Part shown: positions 1 to 10,875 of the stretch, piece after piece
Numbering within the stretch: position 1 is the first letter of the stretch
Layout of the letters: every line of letters starts with the position of its first letter
NCBI GenBank assembly: GCA_026981865.1
Contig: JALSIA010000203.1
Span: 1-44,573, forward strand
Source of the DNA: Thermaceae bacterium
GTDB lineage: Bacteria; Deinococcota; Deinococci; Deinococcales; Marinithermaceae
DNA length: 44,573 nucleotides
Direction of reading: 5' to 3'
Notes under the pieces: model-generated
Seen by the model: only the letters and a program-made list of their open reading frames with translations
What the model was told of the DNA's origin: nothing
The model's database searches: none
Made by a program: the position numbers and the translations under genes

Positions 1-638
1 TGCTCGGCGACGATCTGGGAATAGACGGGCAGCACGTCAAGGGGTGCGGTGGCCCAGTGGGGCTCGCGGGCGTCGCGGTCCGGCAGGAAGACCCCCGGCG
101 TCCCCTCGATCAGGTCCAGGAACTCGGCCTTGCTCGCCGCCTGGCGGTAGGCCTCGGCCAGGAGGGGCACGGTCTGTTCGCCGTCGCCGATCAGGATCGC
201 GTCGGCGAAGGGGGTGAGCGGCCAGGGGTTGGAGCTGGTGAGGGGCCCCCCGACGAGGACGAGGGGGTCGCGGGCGTCGCGTCTCTCGCGCAACGGCTCG
301 AGCCCCGCCGCCCGCAGCAGGCGCACGACGTTGACCAGGTCGAGCTCGAAGGCCACGGAGACGCCGAAGACGTGGGCGTCGCCGGCGTAGCGGCCCGACT
401 CGTAGGTGACGAGCCTGCCCGGCGGGGCCAGCTCGGCATCCTCCAGGAAGGCGCGCTCGGCGGCGAAGTCGGGCTCTTCGTTGAAGAGGCGGTAGACGGT
501 CTGGAAGCCCAGCGAGGCCATGGCCACCGCGTAGGTGTTGGGGTAGGCCACGGTGACGCGAAAGGGGGCGTCCTTGAAGATCGTCCCCCGTTCGCCGGCG
601 AGCCGGCGCTGGATGCGTTTGCGTAGTGCGTCGTTCAT
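1..638 (-). CDS. B12-binding domain radical SAM protein (5' part only)
   Basis: Reading the minus strand from the ATG at 638 gives about 212 residues that run off the left edge. The N-terminal part has the fold signature of cobalamin-binding domains placed before radical SAM domains: a repeated beta-alpha pattern, 'VAYPNTYAVAMASLGFQ', 'VFGVSVAFELD', 'LVLVGGPLTSSNP' and the late 'LIGDGEQ'. The radical SAM CxxxCxxC motif would lie beyond the window. There is no good Shine-Dalgarno sequence or TANNNT box before the ATG; instead an intrinsic terminator ends two bases upstream, so expression may depend on read-through from the gene at 694-942. The family is confident; the substrate is unknown. Confidence 0.7.
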   Translation of the reverse strand, partial: MNDALRKRIQRRLAGERGTIFKDAPFRVTVAYPNTYAVAMASLGFQTVYRLFNEEPDFAAERAFLEDAELAPPGRLVTYESGRYAGDAHVFGVSVAFELDLVNVVRLLRAAGLEPLRERRDARDPLVLVGGPLTSSNPWPLTPFADAILIGDGEQTVPLLAEAYRQAASKAEFLDLIEGTPGVFLPDRDAREPHWATAPLDVLPVYSQIVAE

Positions 639-640
639 AG

Positions 641-665
641 AAAAAACCCGCCGCGCAGGCGCGGC
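641..665 (-). terminator. Rho-independent terminator upstream of the radical SAM gene
   Basis: On the minus strand the hairpin GCCGCG-CCTG-CGCGGC (650-665) is followed by GGG and six T (641-646). It would end transcription of the small membrane protein gene. The T run ends two bases before the ATG at 638. Confidence 0.75.
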
Positions 666-693
666 CGCTGGGGCGGAAGCGTCGGGGTGTCGA

Positions 694-942
694 TCACGCA
701 GCGGTTTGGGGTTTGGAAAGGGCGCGCAGGATCAGGTAGAGCACCCCTGCGATGAGCAGCGCGGGGATCAGAAACTTCAGTAAGGCGACGATCAACGCGG
801 CGACGGCCAGGAACAGCTTGCCCAAGAAAACCATGACCCAGCCCGCGAGCCAGAGCGCCACCAGGACGCCCACGACGATCAGCAGCCCGATCACGATCCA
901 CTCGAGCAGGTCCTCCAGGGTGTAGCGGTCCAAGGCGTTCAT
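694..942 (-). CDS. Small membrane protein, two or three TM segments
   Basis: This is an 82-residue protein with a short charged start (MNALDRYTLEDLLEW) followed by hydrophobic stretches at about 15-45 and 47-73, ending in a basic/polar tail. It looks like a small inner-membrane protein of unknown function; I recognise no family. A TAGACT box (951-956) lies 8 nt upstream of the ATG, suggesting a leaderless or nearly leaderless transcript. An intrinsic terminator follows at 641-665. The unbroken hydrophobic pattern and flanking signals support it as real. Confidence 0.7.
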   Translation of the reverse strand: MNALDRYTLEDLLEWIVIGLLIVVGVLVALWLAGWVMVFLGKLFLAVAALIVALLKFLIPALLIAGVLYLILRALSKPQTAA

Positions 943-974
943 CCACGTTTAGTCTAGCACACTCAGGGGCTTCG

Positions 975-2495
975 TCACGCCAGCGGGCCCACCTCGGCCT
1001 CGACGCTGGCCAGCAGCTCGCCGCTCCGAACCAGCGCACGCAGCCGCGCCAGCTCCGGCTTTAGGTAGCGGTCGCGGTCCAGGTGCGGCACCTCGGCGCG
1101 GATGCGTGCGTAGGCGGCGCGCACGCCCCTCCCGGGCCGGAGCGGCCGGTGAAAGTCGAGCGCCTGCGCCGCCGAGGCCAGCTCGATGGCCAGCACCCAC
1201 AGCGCGTTCTCGTAGATCTGCCGCGCCTGCCGGGCCGCCGTCGTGCCCATGGAGACGTGGTCCTCCTGGTTGGCGCTCGTGGGGATCGAGTCCACCGAGG
1301 CCGGGTGGGCCAGCACCTTGTTCTCGCTCACCAGGCTGGCGGCGGTGTACTGGCTGATCATCAACCCCGAGTGGAGGCCGCCGCGTTCGGCCAGGAAGGC
1401 CGGGAGCCCCGAGAGCGCGGGGTTGAGCATCTGCTCCACCCGCCGCTCGGCGATGTTGGCGAGCTCCGCCAGGGCCACGGCGACCGCGTCGGCGGGGAGC
1501 GCCAGCGGCTGGCCGTGGAAGTTGCCGGCGCTGATCACCTCGCCGGTCTCGGGGACGACGAGCGGGTTGTCGGTTACGCTCGCCACCTCCACCTCGAGCG
1601 CCCGCTCCAGGTAGGCCAGCGCGTCGCGGCTGGCCCCGTGCACCTGGGGCACCGCCCGCAGCGAGTAGGCGTCCTGCACCTTGTCGCAGTCGGCGTGGGA
1701 GGCGGCGATCTCCGAGTCGGCGAGCAACCGCCGCAGGTTGGCGGCCACGGCCTCGGCGCCGGCGTGGGGACGGAGCCGGGTGACCCAGGCGTCGAAGGGG
1801 CGGTGGCTGGCCTTCAACGCCTCGACGCTCATCGCCGCGGCCACGTCGGCGGTGCGCGCCAGGATGCGGGCGTCGTGCGAGAGCAGCACCAGCACCGCGC
1901 TCATCGCCTGGGTGCCGTTGACGAGCGCCAGGCCCTCCTTGGCCTCGAGGACGAGCGGCTCGAGGCCAAGCTGGGCCAGCGCCTCGGCCCCGGAAAGCAC
2001 CGCACCCGCGAGCTCGACCTCACCTTCGCCGATCAGCGGCAACGCCATGTGCGCCAGCGGCGCCAGGTCGCCCGAGGCGCCCACCGACCCCTGCGAGGGC
2101 ACGACCGGGTGGGCCCGCGCGGCCAGCAGCGCGAGCAGGCGTTCCACCACGAGCGGGCGCACCCCCGAGTAGCCGCGGGCCAGCGAGGCGGCGCGCAGCA
2201 GCAGCATCGCCCGCACCACCTCGGTCGCAAAGGGCGGCCCGACCCCGATCGCGTGCGAGAGCAGCAGGTTGCGCTGCAGCTCGCGCACCGCCCGGGGCTC
2301 GATGCGCACCCGCGCGAACTTGCCGAAGCCGGTCGTCACCCCGTAGACGACCGCCCCCGAGGCCAGCGCCCGCTCCACCACCTCGCGGCCCTGCTGCATG
2401 CGTGCGCGGGCGGCTGCGGAGAGGGTCCAGGCAAGGTCCCCGCGCGCCGTCCCAACGACCTGGTCGAGGGTGGGGGCGGCGTCCAGTTCCGGCAC
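975..2495 (-). CDS. hutH: Histidine ammonia-lyase
   Basis: The 506-residue product has the length and motifs of HutH, which deaminates L-histidine to trans-urocanate, the first step of histidine degradation in the cytosol. Visible marks are '[11 protein letters not shown]' near the N-terminus, the [10 protein letters not shown] stretch whose Ala-Ser-Gly forms the MIO electrophile, and 'TDNPLV' with '[10 protein letters not shown]' further on. The start is a GTG at 2495 with a TAGGTT box 5 nt upstream, which overlaps the box of divergent recO. No other hut gene is in the window. Aromatic amino acid lyases share the fold, but the sequence reads as HutH. Confidence 0.95.
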   Translation of the reverse strand: MPELDAAPTLDQVVGTARGDLAWTLSAAARARMQQGREVVERALASGAVVYGVTTGFGKFARVRIEPRAVRELQRNLLLSHAIGVGPPFATEVVRAMLLLRAASLARGYSGVRPLVVERLLALLAARAHPVVPSQGSVGASGDLAPLAHMALPLIGEGEVELAGAVLSGAEALAQLGLEPLVLEAKEGLALVNGTQAMSAVLVLLSHDARILARTADVAAAMSVEALKASHRPFDAWVTRLRPHAGAEAVAANLRRLLADSEIAASHADCDKVQDAYSLRAVPQVHGASRDALAYLERALEVEVASVTDNPLVVPETGEVISAGNFHGQPLALPADAVAVALAELANIAERRVEQMLNPALSGLPAFLAERGGLHSGLMISQYTAASLVSENKVLAHPASVDSIPTSANQEDHVSMGTTAARQARQIYENALWVLAIELASAAQALDFHRPLRPGRGVRAAYARIRAEVPHLDRDRYLKPELARLRALVRSGELLASVEAEVGPLA

Positions 2496-2500
2496 GCCTT

Positions 2501-2510
2501 AACCTAACAT
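2501..2510. promoter_or_regulatory. Overlapping divergent -10 boxes for hutH and recO
   Basis: TAGGTT on the minus strand (2506-2501) lies 5 nt before the hutH GTG. TAACAT on the plus strand (2505-2510) lies 6 nt before the recO GTG. They share two base pairs, so any -35 contacts for one gene lie inside the other gene's coding sequence. No good -35 hexamer is visible on either side. Confidence 0.6.
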
Positions 2511-2516
2511 GGGGGG

Positions 2517-3236
2517 GTGGAGCGCTACCGCACCCACGAGGGCGTCATCGTCGGCCGCCGACCGCTGCCGGGCGGCGACGTGCTGCTGCGCTTCGTGGGC
2601 CCCGAAGGGGCGCTCGACGCGGTGGCGCGCAAGGCCCAGCGCCCCGGCGGCCGCAGCGGCCGCCTGATGCTCTTCCACCACGTGCGCTTCCAGGCCTACC
2701 ACAAACCCGACCGCGACCTGGCCACCCTGACCCAGGTCGAGCTGGTGGGGCGGCTCGAGCGCCTGAGCGAACCCGGCCGCTACGCTGCCGCCGCCTACCT
2801 GGGCGAGCTCGCCTACCGGCTCGCCGCTCCCGAGGTGGCCCCGGCCCTCTGGCCCGTCTTCACCAGCGGCCTCCGGGGCGTCGCCCGCCACGGCGAACCC
2901 GCGCTGCCGCTCGTCTGGGCCGGCTGGCGCATGCTCGCCGCAGGCGGTCTGGAACCCGGGCTCGAAAGCCGCTGCGGCCACCCCCCGACCCGTCTGGAGC
3001 TCGAGGGGGCGCTCGCCTGCGCCGTCTGCGCCAGGGATCCGGCGTTGCCGCTGGGCGAGGCGGGCGTGGAGGTCTTGACCGTGCTGCTGCGCCGCCCCGG
3101 ACGCGAGGCCATGGCCCGACTGGAAACCGCGGCCTGGCGGTCGTTGCTCGCCGCGCTGCTGGGCTACGTCGCCTACCAGCTCGAGCCTCTGCGCTCCGAA
3201 ACCGCGGTGCGACAGACCTTCCTGAACGGCGTCTAG
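2517..3236 (+). CDS. recO: DNA repair protein RecO
   Basis: This 239-residue protein has RecO's N-terminal OB-fold pattern ('EGVIVGRRPLPGGDVLLRFVGPEG', 'LMLFHHVRFQAY'), a helical middle, and a C-terminal zinc-binding pair (CGH ... CAVC at about 160-182). RecO works with RecF and RecR to load RecA onto SSB-coated gaps. The start is GTG at 2517, 6 nt after TAACAT, with no Shine-Dalgarno. The stop TAG overlaps the stop of the convergent patatin gene by 3 bp within CTAG (3233-3236). Confidence 0.9.
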   Translation: MERYRTHEGVIVGRRPLPGGDVLLRFVGPEGALDAVARKAQRPGGRSGRLMLFHHVRFQAYHKPDRDLATLTQVELVGRLERLSEPGRYAAAAYLGELAYRLAAPEVAPALWPVFTSGLRGVARHGEPALPLVWAGWRMLAAGGLEPGLESRCGHPPTRLELEGALACAVCARDPALPLGEAGVEVLTVLLRRPGREAMARLETAAWRSLLAALLGYVAYQLEPLRSETAVRQTFLNGV

Positions 3237-5029
3237 GGCCAGATGCGGCCCCGAAACCCCAGCCCCCAACGCCCGCCGCGCAAGCCGTAGGCGAGGTCAA
3301 GCCCCCCCTGCACGGGCAGGAAGCCGAAGAGCTGGGCCTCCACGCCGGCGCCCACGCCCAGCCCCACGGCCGCGCCCGGGAAGCGAGCGGGGGCGGCCCC
3401 CGCGTCCACGAAGCCCCAGAAGCTGGGCTTCACCAGCGCCGTCTCGAGCACCGGCGAACCGTGCGGAGGCGTCCAGGCCAGCTCCAGGTTGAGCACCCCC
3501 ACCGCCGGCGCGATCCAGGCGTCGGAGGGGTATCCCCGCAACAGGCTGCGCGCCCCCAGGCTGAACAAGGCGTCCTGGGGCGCGCCCGCCCCCGCCACGG
3601 CGGCGTAGGCGCGCCCGCGCAACTCCCAACCCCTGCCCAGCGGCCAGCGGGTGCGGGCGTCGAGGTCGATGGCGTCGAAGGTCGGCGTCCACCCCCTCGT
3701 GTACCCCCCCGATAGCGCGTAGGCGCCGCGACGGCGCCACGCCGCCTCCAGCCGCATCCGACCGCGGATCGGATCCAGGCGCAGGCCCAGCTCGGTCTCC
3801 GGCAAGCCGTCGTAGCGCAGCGAAGGCTCCACCGACCAGCGCCCCTTGACGTCGCGCGCGAGCGCGATTCCGAGCAGCCAGTCGGGCCGCGGGTTCCAGG
3901 CGGCCGAAACCCCCGCCGCGCCCCCGGCCCCTTCCAGGTTGGTGGCGTACCAGGCCTCGACGTGGCCGCGGCCCAGCGCTCCCCCGCTGGCGCGCGCCCC
4001 CAGCTTGAAGAGGCTGAGCGCCGGTGTGGCGTCGGGATGGCGCCCGCTGAGGTACGAGGGCGGCGCGAGCCCCACCACCGGCAGCACGCTGAAGCGGGGC
4101 GGCATGCGTCCCACCGCGACGCGGGCCCGCTCGAGCCGCTCCCGCCAGCCACGGTTAAGGGCGCGGTCCGCGTTGGGGTCGCCCGGAGGGCGCAGGGGAA
4201 TGCCGTGCGCCTCGAGAACGCGGTAGATCTCGGGCAGGCGCGCCTGCGTCGCCGCGTAGCCCTTGCCGATGAAAGCGCGCGCCTTGTCAAAGGACATGTA
4301 CGACTCGAGCGCCAGCCCCGGGTCCACGATGGCGTCGGCCTGCTTTAGGTCCGCTTCGCTGTTGCGGCGGATAATGTCGATGACCAGCTGGGTGACGTTG
4401 TCGATCAGGCTCTCGGGCCGGAAGGGGACCTCGCGGGTGACGTTGACGACCAGGACCACCTCGGCGCCGAGCGCCCGCGCCATGCGCACGGGCACCGGCG
4501 CCTTGTAGGCGCCGTCGTAGTACCATTCCCCGTCCACCTCGACCGGCTCCATCAGTACCGGCATGGCCATCGAGGCGTGCACCGCGCGCGCCAACGAACC
4601 CGAGGTGAAGAGGTGGGCTTCGCCGGTGCGCAGGTTGGAGGCCACCAGGTAGTAGGGCACGGGCGTCGCGCCCACCTGCGCCCCCTCCGTGAGCACATCC
4701 AGCGCCGTTTCCAGGGGTGAAGCGTCGAGGAGCCCCCCGTCGATGGGGAAGTGAAAGCGCACGACCATGCCGGGATCGATGCGCACGGCCAGCTCCTCCA
4801 GCACCTCGGTCGAGTAACCGGCGGCGTACATGGCGCCGATCACCGAGCCCATCGAGGTGCCCACGATCAGGTCGACGGGCACGCCGGCCTCGTTCAGGGC
4901 CCGCAGCACCCCGATGTGGGCCATGCCGCGCGCCGCGCCCCCGCCCAGGATAAGGGCCACTTTGGGCTGGGCCAACACGGTCGAGCCAAGTCCAAAGGCG
5001 ATCGCGATTCCAAGCCACAGCGTCCGCAT
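3233..5029 (-). CDS. Outer-membrane patatin-like phospholipase with Omp85-type barrel
   Basis: From the ATG at 5029 the product is 598 residues. A signal peptide (about 1-20) is followed by a patatin domain with the oxyanion loop GGGAARG, nucleophile motif GTSMG and the DGA motif carrying the catalytic Asp. That gives a complete Ser/Asp dyad (Ser59, Asp172). From about residue 300 the protein changes to alternating beta-strand sequence and contains 'LLRGYPSDAW', matching the (V/L)RG(F/Y) signature of Omp85-superfamily barrels. This resembles type Vd autotransporters (PlpD-like), though I see no clear POTRA domain. A GTG at 5035 is in frame, but TAGCAT (5037-5042) sits 7 nt before the ATG and favours it. 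Substrate unknown. Confidence 0.85.
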   Translation of the reverse strand: MRTLWLGIAIAFGLGSTVLAQPKVALILGGGAARGMAHIGVLRALNEAGVPVDLIVGTSMGSVIGAMYAAGYSTEVLEELAVRIDPGMVVRFHFPIDGGLLDASPLETALDVLTEGAQVGATPVPYYLVASNLRTGEAHLFTSGSLARAVHASMAMPVLMEPVEVDGEWYYDGAYKAPVPVRMARALGAEVVLVVNVTREVPFRPESLIDNVTQLVIDIIRRNSEADLKQADAIVDPGLALESYMSFDKARAFIGKGYAATQARLPEIYRVLEAHGIPLRPPGDPNADRALNRGWRERLERARVAVGRMPPRFSVLPVVGLAPPSYLSGRHPDATPALSLFKLGARASGGALGRGHVEAWYATNLEGAGGAAGVSAAWNPRPDWLLGIALARDVKGRWSVEPSLRYDGLPETELGLRLDPIRGRMRLEAAWRRRGAYALSGGYTRGWTPTFDAIDLDARTRWPLGRGWELRGRAYAAVAGAGAPQDALFSLGARSLLRGYPSDAWIAPAVGVLNLELAWTPPHGSPVLETALVKPSFWGFVDAGAAPARFPGAAVGLGVGAGVEAQLFGFLPVQGGLDLAYGLRGGRWGLGFRGRIWP

Positions 5030-5069
5030 TTCCACGATGCTAACACCCGGACCTCGGGTCTCACGGTTT

Positions 5070-5118
5070 TTCGCCGGTCACACGGTTAACCGTTATAATA
5101 CGGCCCAAGGAGGCCCCG
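5070..5118 (+). promoter_or_regulatory. Promoter, 12-bp palindrome and SD of the acyl-CoA mutase gene
   Basis: TATAAT (5094-5099) has a weak -35 (TTCGCC, 5070-5075, 18-bp spacer). A perfect palindrome ACGGTTAACCGT (5082-5093) fills the spacer directly upstream of the -10, a position suited to a repressor. AAGGAGG (5107-5113) is a strong Shine-Dalgarno 5 nt before the ATG, so this gene has a short leader, unlike most neighbours. Confidence 0.6.
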
Positions 5119-6768
<1,650 letters not shown>

Positions 6769-6771
6769 GCA

Positions 6772-6813
6772 GTACGTGGTACGTGGTACGTGGTACGTAG
6801 TACGTGGTGCGTG
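6772..6813 (+). repeat. Heptamer tandem repeat, GTACGTG x6
   Basis: Six nearly perfect copies of GTACGTG lie immediately after the mutase stop. The same heptamer, read as CACGTAC, forms arrays at 17588-17615 and 17874-17922. The flanking words here ('GCCTGTAGCCCGTAGCTTGTGG') are the reverse complement of the words flanking those arrays, so this is an inverted member of one dispersed repeat family. Confidence 0.8.
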
Positions 6814-7395
6814 GTGGCGGGGCTGCCTGTAGCCCGTAGCTTGTGGCTCGTGGCGGGGCAGTCGATAGCAACGGAATCTTCGGAGTATCGCACAGCGTGG
6901 ACCCCTGCTTTCGCAGGGGCAGGCCCCGGATCTCCCCCGGCGATCAGCCGAGGTCGTCCGGTGATACAGGGGAAACAGGAAGCAGGAGGTGGGGTGTGGG
7001 GAGTGGGCTTTGTTTTAGGGTAGGCAAGCTCGCGTGAGTACCGCGGTTGCACTACGAAACTTGATTTTCCTACCCCCTACCTGCCACATCCAAACAACGC
7101 ATCCCCGGCCAAGCGGGTCACGTTGACCCGCGCGAGCCGGGCCGCCCGGACCTGATCCGAGGGTCCATGCGCGTCCAAAATCCTCGGTTACGCCGCCCTT
7201 AAGCAAGGCCCCCTCCCCTTGGGGAGGGTGGGGGTCGTTGGTGTTGCAAGAGCCGGATGTCGGGCGCCGATTCGTGGCCACCCTACACCCACTTCCTACA
7301 CCCCGAAAGACTCCCTCCGGCTACTTCCCGGCCGCCAGCTCAAGGGGGAGCCTACGTTCCCTTGCGGCGTCTTGCGCGATTGCAGCGTGTCGGCC
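6814..7395. other. Non-coding gap with inverted repeats
   Basis: I find no convincing gene between the mutase and hbd. The gap holds short hairpins: CCCCTGC-TTTC-GCAGGGG (6902-6919), GCGGGTCA-CGT-TGACCCGC (7113-7131) and CCCTCCCC-TT-GGGGAGGG (7211-7228). The last belongs to the same C/G-rich family found near 17465, 17630 and 17750. Open frames here are short and lack start signals. Confidence 0.6.
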
Positions 7396-7430
7396 AAAAG
7401 TTAGCGGCCGGCTGCAAGCAGCCGGCCGCT
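7396..7430 (-). terminator. Probable terminator of the hbd operon
   Basis: A perfect 13-bp inverted repeat with a 2-nt centre spans 7403-7430 (arms begin AGCGGCCGG). On the minus strand it is followed by AACTTTTGG, a short T tract. It lies 26 bp beyond the hbd stop. Confidence 0.55.
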
Positions 7431-7455
7431 CCCACAAGCCACTTGCTACGAGCTA

Positions 7456-8328
<873 letters not shown>

Positions 8329-8338
8329 GGTATTCCTC

Positions 8339-9955
8339 CTACTTGAACAAGGGCGGTTCGATGCCCTCGGCTTCCGCCTTGGTGTAGAGGCCGTACTCGA
8401 TGCCGTCGAAGAGCGCCTGCCAGGTCGCCTGGATCAGGTCGCGGCTGATGCCGATCGTGCTCCAGGTGCGCGCGCCGTCGCTAAAGGTGACCGTGACCCG
8501 CGCCCGCAGCTCCTGCTTGCCGCGCGGGTAGAAGGTGCGCACCCGCACGGCGGCCAGCTTGATGCCGCAGACGTAGTCCTCCAGCGGACCCAGCTCGCTG
8601 CGCACCTCGCGCAACGCCCCCAGCAGCACCTCGAAGAGCGTGGTCACCGGCCCGGTGCCCTCGGCGGCCACGTACTCGTCATGGGAACCCAGCTGGATGC
8701 GCAGGCTGGCCTCGACGACCGGCTGGTGCTTGCCCCGGATCACCTCGAAGAGGCGCAGGCGCTCCACCGTCATCGCGGGGTGGAAGCGGCCGGTCAGCTT
8801 GCCCAGCACCAGCTCGAGGCTGGCCTCGGCGTCCTCGTAGGTGTAGCCGGCCTCTTCGAGCCTGAGGAGCTCTTCGCGGATGCGCTGGTTGGCGGCCGAG
8901 TCGCCCGTCAAATCCACCCCCAAGCGCTGGGCCAGCGACTCGAGGTAGCTGGCCCGGGCGATGCCAGGCAGCAGCAGCCGACGCTCGTTGCCCACCGCCT
9001 CGGGGGGGATCGGCTCGTAGGTTTCGGGATCGCTGAGCACGGCGGCGATGTGCGAATGGGTGCGGTGGGCGAAGACCTTGTAGCCCACGAACGGGTGGTA
9101 GTCGAGATCACCCACCCCGATCTTGTTGACGATCGCCCGGGTGACCGGCGTCAGGTTCCGAAGCGCTTCGTCGGAGACGACGTCGATCCCCATCTTCAGC
9201 TTGAGGATGGGAATCAACGTGGAAAGATCGGTCATCCCGGTGCGCGCCCCGTAGCCGCCGATCGTGCCCTGCACGTGCTCGGCGCCCGCCTCCACCGCGG
9301 CGATGGCGTTGGCGACGGCGAGTCCCATGTCGTTGTGCCCGTGGAACCCCACCACCGCGTCGGGGTGGGCTTCCTTGACCGAGCGGATTCCCTTGCCGAC
9401 CTCGTGCATCAGCGAAGCCCCTACGGAATCGCCCAGCACCAAGATGTCGGCGCCGCCCTCCACGGCCGCCGCGGCCACCTCGAGCGAGTAGCCGCGGTCG
9501 TGCCGACAGCCGTCGTAGAAGTGCTCAGCCGTGAAGATGACCTCCTTGCCCAGCTCCTTCAGGTAGGCAACGGTCTCGCGCACCATCGCCAGGTTCTCCT
9601 CCAGCGTGGTGCGCAGCACCTTCTCCACGTGCAGACTCCAGGCCTTGCCGTAGATGTGGACGGTGTCGGTCTCGGCCTTGAGCAGCGCCCGCAGGTTCGG
9701 GTCACGGTCGGGGTCGGTCTCGGGGCGGCGCGTAGATCCGAAGGCCACGAGCCGGCCCTTCAGGCCAAGTTCACGGGCGCGCTCGAAGACCTCCAGGTCC
9801 TCGGGCCACTGGTAGGGCCAGCCGGCCTCCAGGTAGGGGATCTCGAGCCGATCGAGGAGCTGCAGGATCTCGATCTTGTCCTCGGGGGTGAAGCTCACCC
9901 CTTCGGAGAGGGCTCCGTCGCGGAGCAGCGTGTCCAGAATCGTGACCCGTGCCAT
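8339..9955 (-). CDS. (R)-citramalate synthase-like enzyme (CimA/LeuA family), divergent
   Basis: The 538-residue protein has the CimA architecture: an HMGL-like DRE-TIM barrel (1 to about 270), a helical linker, and a LeuA-type regulatory domain at the C-terminus (about 385-525). Citramalate synthase condenses pyruvate with acetyl-CoA toward isoleucine. Asp8, Arg12, Asp13 and the HGHND metal histidines (205, 207) are present. Several normally fixed motifs differ: DTTLRDGxQ is [14 protein letters not shown] is DSVGA (176-180), and GYGERxGN is GYGARTGM, removing the Asn that binds metal in isopropylmalate synthase. TAAGCT (9962-9967) is 6 nt before the ATG. The reaction may differ from the canonical one. 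Confidence 0.75.
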   Translation of the reverse strand: MARVTILDTLLRDGALSEGVSFTPEDKIEILQLLDRLEIPYLEAGWPYQWPEDLEVFERARELGLKGRLVAFGSTRRPETDPDRDPNLRALLKAETDTVHIYGKAWSLHVEKVLRTTLEENLAMVRETVAYLKELGKEVIFTAEHFYDGCRHDRGYSLEVAAAAVEGGADILVLGDSVGASLMHEVGKGIRSVKEAHPDAVVGFHGHNDMGLAVANAIAAVEAGAEHVQGTIGGYGARTGMTDLSTLIPILKLKMGIDVVSDEALRNLTPVTRAIVNKIGVGDLDYHPFVGYKVFAHRTHSHIAAVLSDPETYEPIPPEAVGNERRLLLPGIARASYLESLAQRLGVDLTGDSAANQRIREELLRLEEAGYTYEDAEASLELVLGKLTGRFHPAMTVERLRLFEVIRGKHQPVVEASLRIQLGSHDEYVAAEGTGPVTTLFEVLLGALREVRSELGPLEDYVCGIKLAAVRVRTFYPRGKQELRARVTVTFSDGARTWSTIGISRDLIQATWQALFDGIEYGLYTKAEAEGIEPPLFK

Positions 9956-9959
9956 GCCC

Positions 9960-10841
9960 TCAGCTTATACCGCGCGAAGCGGGCGCGCGTCCTGCGTACT
10001 GCGTCACCAGCACCCCCACGATGGCCACGGCGCCGCCGACCACGGCCAGCAGGCTGGGCCATTCACCTAGCCAGAGCCAGGCGATCACGATGGCCAGCGC
10101 CGGCGAGAGGTAGAGGAAGCTGGTCACCCGCGACGCCGGCGCACGGCTGAGGGCGAAGGTCCAGGCGACGTAGGCCAGCGCCCCGGGACCCACCCCCAGG
10201 TAGACGACGCTCCAGGTCGCCGCGGGGGGCGCCGCGACCAGCTCGGCGGGCAGGCCGGGCAGCAGCGGCAGCATCCAGAGCGTGCCCGCCCAGAGGGTGT
10301 AGGCGGTCACCTCGAGCGGGGTGTAGCGCCGGTGCAGGGGTTTCTGGAAGACGAAGTAGAGGCTCGTGGAGAAAGCGGCGAGGACGATCCAGAACGCGCC
10401 CGGACTGAAGCGCAGCCCCCCGCCCTCCCCCAGGGCGATCAGGGCCACGCCCGCGAAGCCCAGCCCGATGCCCGCCCATCCCAGGGGCGTGAGCCGCTCG
10501 CCGAGGAAAAAGACGGCGAGCAGGGCGGTGAAGATCGGACCCGAGGCGATGAGCAGGCTCGCTGCGCCTGCACTGACGGTGAGCTCACCGTAGTTGAGGG
10601 CGACGTGGTAGACGGTAATCCCGAGGAAGCCCAGCAGGGCGATGCGGCCCAGGTCGGCGCGCCGGGGCGGGCGGACGCGCGCCAGCGCCGCGTAGACGAC
10701 CAGGGTGGACGAGGCGACCAGGAAGCGGAGCAGCGCCAGGTGCGCGGGACCGTACCCTTCCAGCCCCGCACGGATGCCCGCGAAGGCCGAGGCCCACAGC
10801 ACCAGGGTGAACGCAAGGGCGGAGAGGGTGGTGAGGTCCAT
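9960..10841 (-). CDS. EamA/DMT-superfamily transporter
   Basis: The 293-residue protein has about ten hydrophobic helices in two repeats of five, the usual EamA (drug/metabolite transporter) form, with 'LWASAFAGIRAGL' in helix 1, 'GPIFTALLAVFFLGERLTPLGWAGIGLGFAGVALIAL' spanning the first repeat end, and 'YLSPALAIVIAWLWLGEWPS' at the matching place in the second. Such proteins export amino acids or other metabolites; the substrate cannot be read from sequence. TAAACT (10850-10855) lies 8 nt before the ATG. Its stop codon touches the -10 box of the next gene, so cimA-like/hbd can be transcribed on their own. Confidence 0.88.
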   Translation of the reverse strand: MDLTTLSALAFTLVLWASAFAGIRAGLEGYGPAHLALLRFLVASSTLVVYAALARVRPPRRADLGRIALLGFLGITVYHVALNYGELTVSAGAASLLIASGPIFTALLAVFFLGERLTPLGWAGIGLGFAGVALIALGEGGGLRFSPGAFWIVLAAFSTSLYFVFQKPLHRRYTPLEVTAYTLWAGTLWMLPLLPGLPAELVAAPPAATWSVVYLGVGPGALAYVAWTFALSRAPASRVTSFLYLSPALAIVIAWLWLGEWPSLLAVVGGAVAIVGVLVTQYAGRAPASRGIS

Positions 10842-10875
10842 CTCCGCCCAGTTTAGGCCTCCGCGACGGGCCGTG

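Noticed and set aside
6772-6813. Tandem heptamers considered as a CRISPR array
   Set aside because: Units are 7 bp with no spacers, and no cas genes are nearby.
7019-7281. Short open frames in the mutase-hbd gap
   Set aside because: They cover hairpins and the C-run/G-run repeat, have no start signals and encode nothing recognisable.
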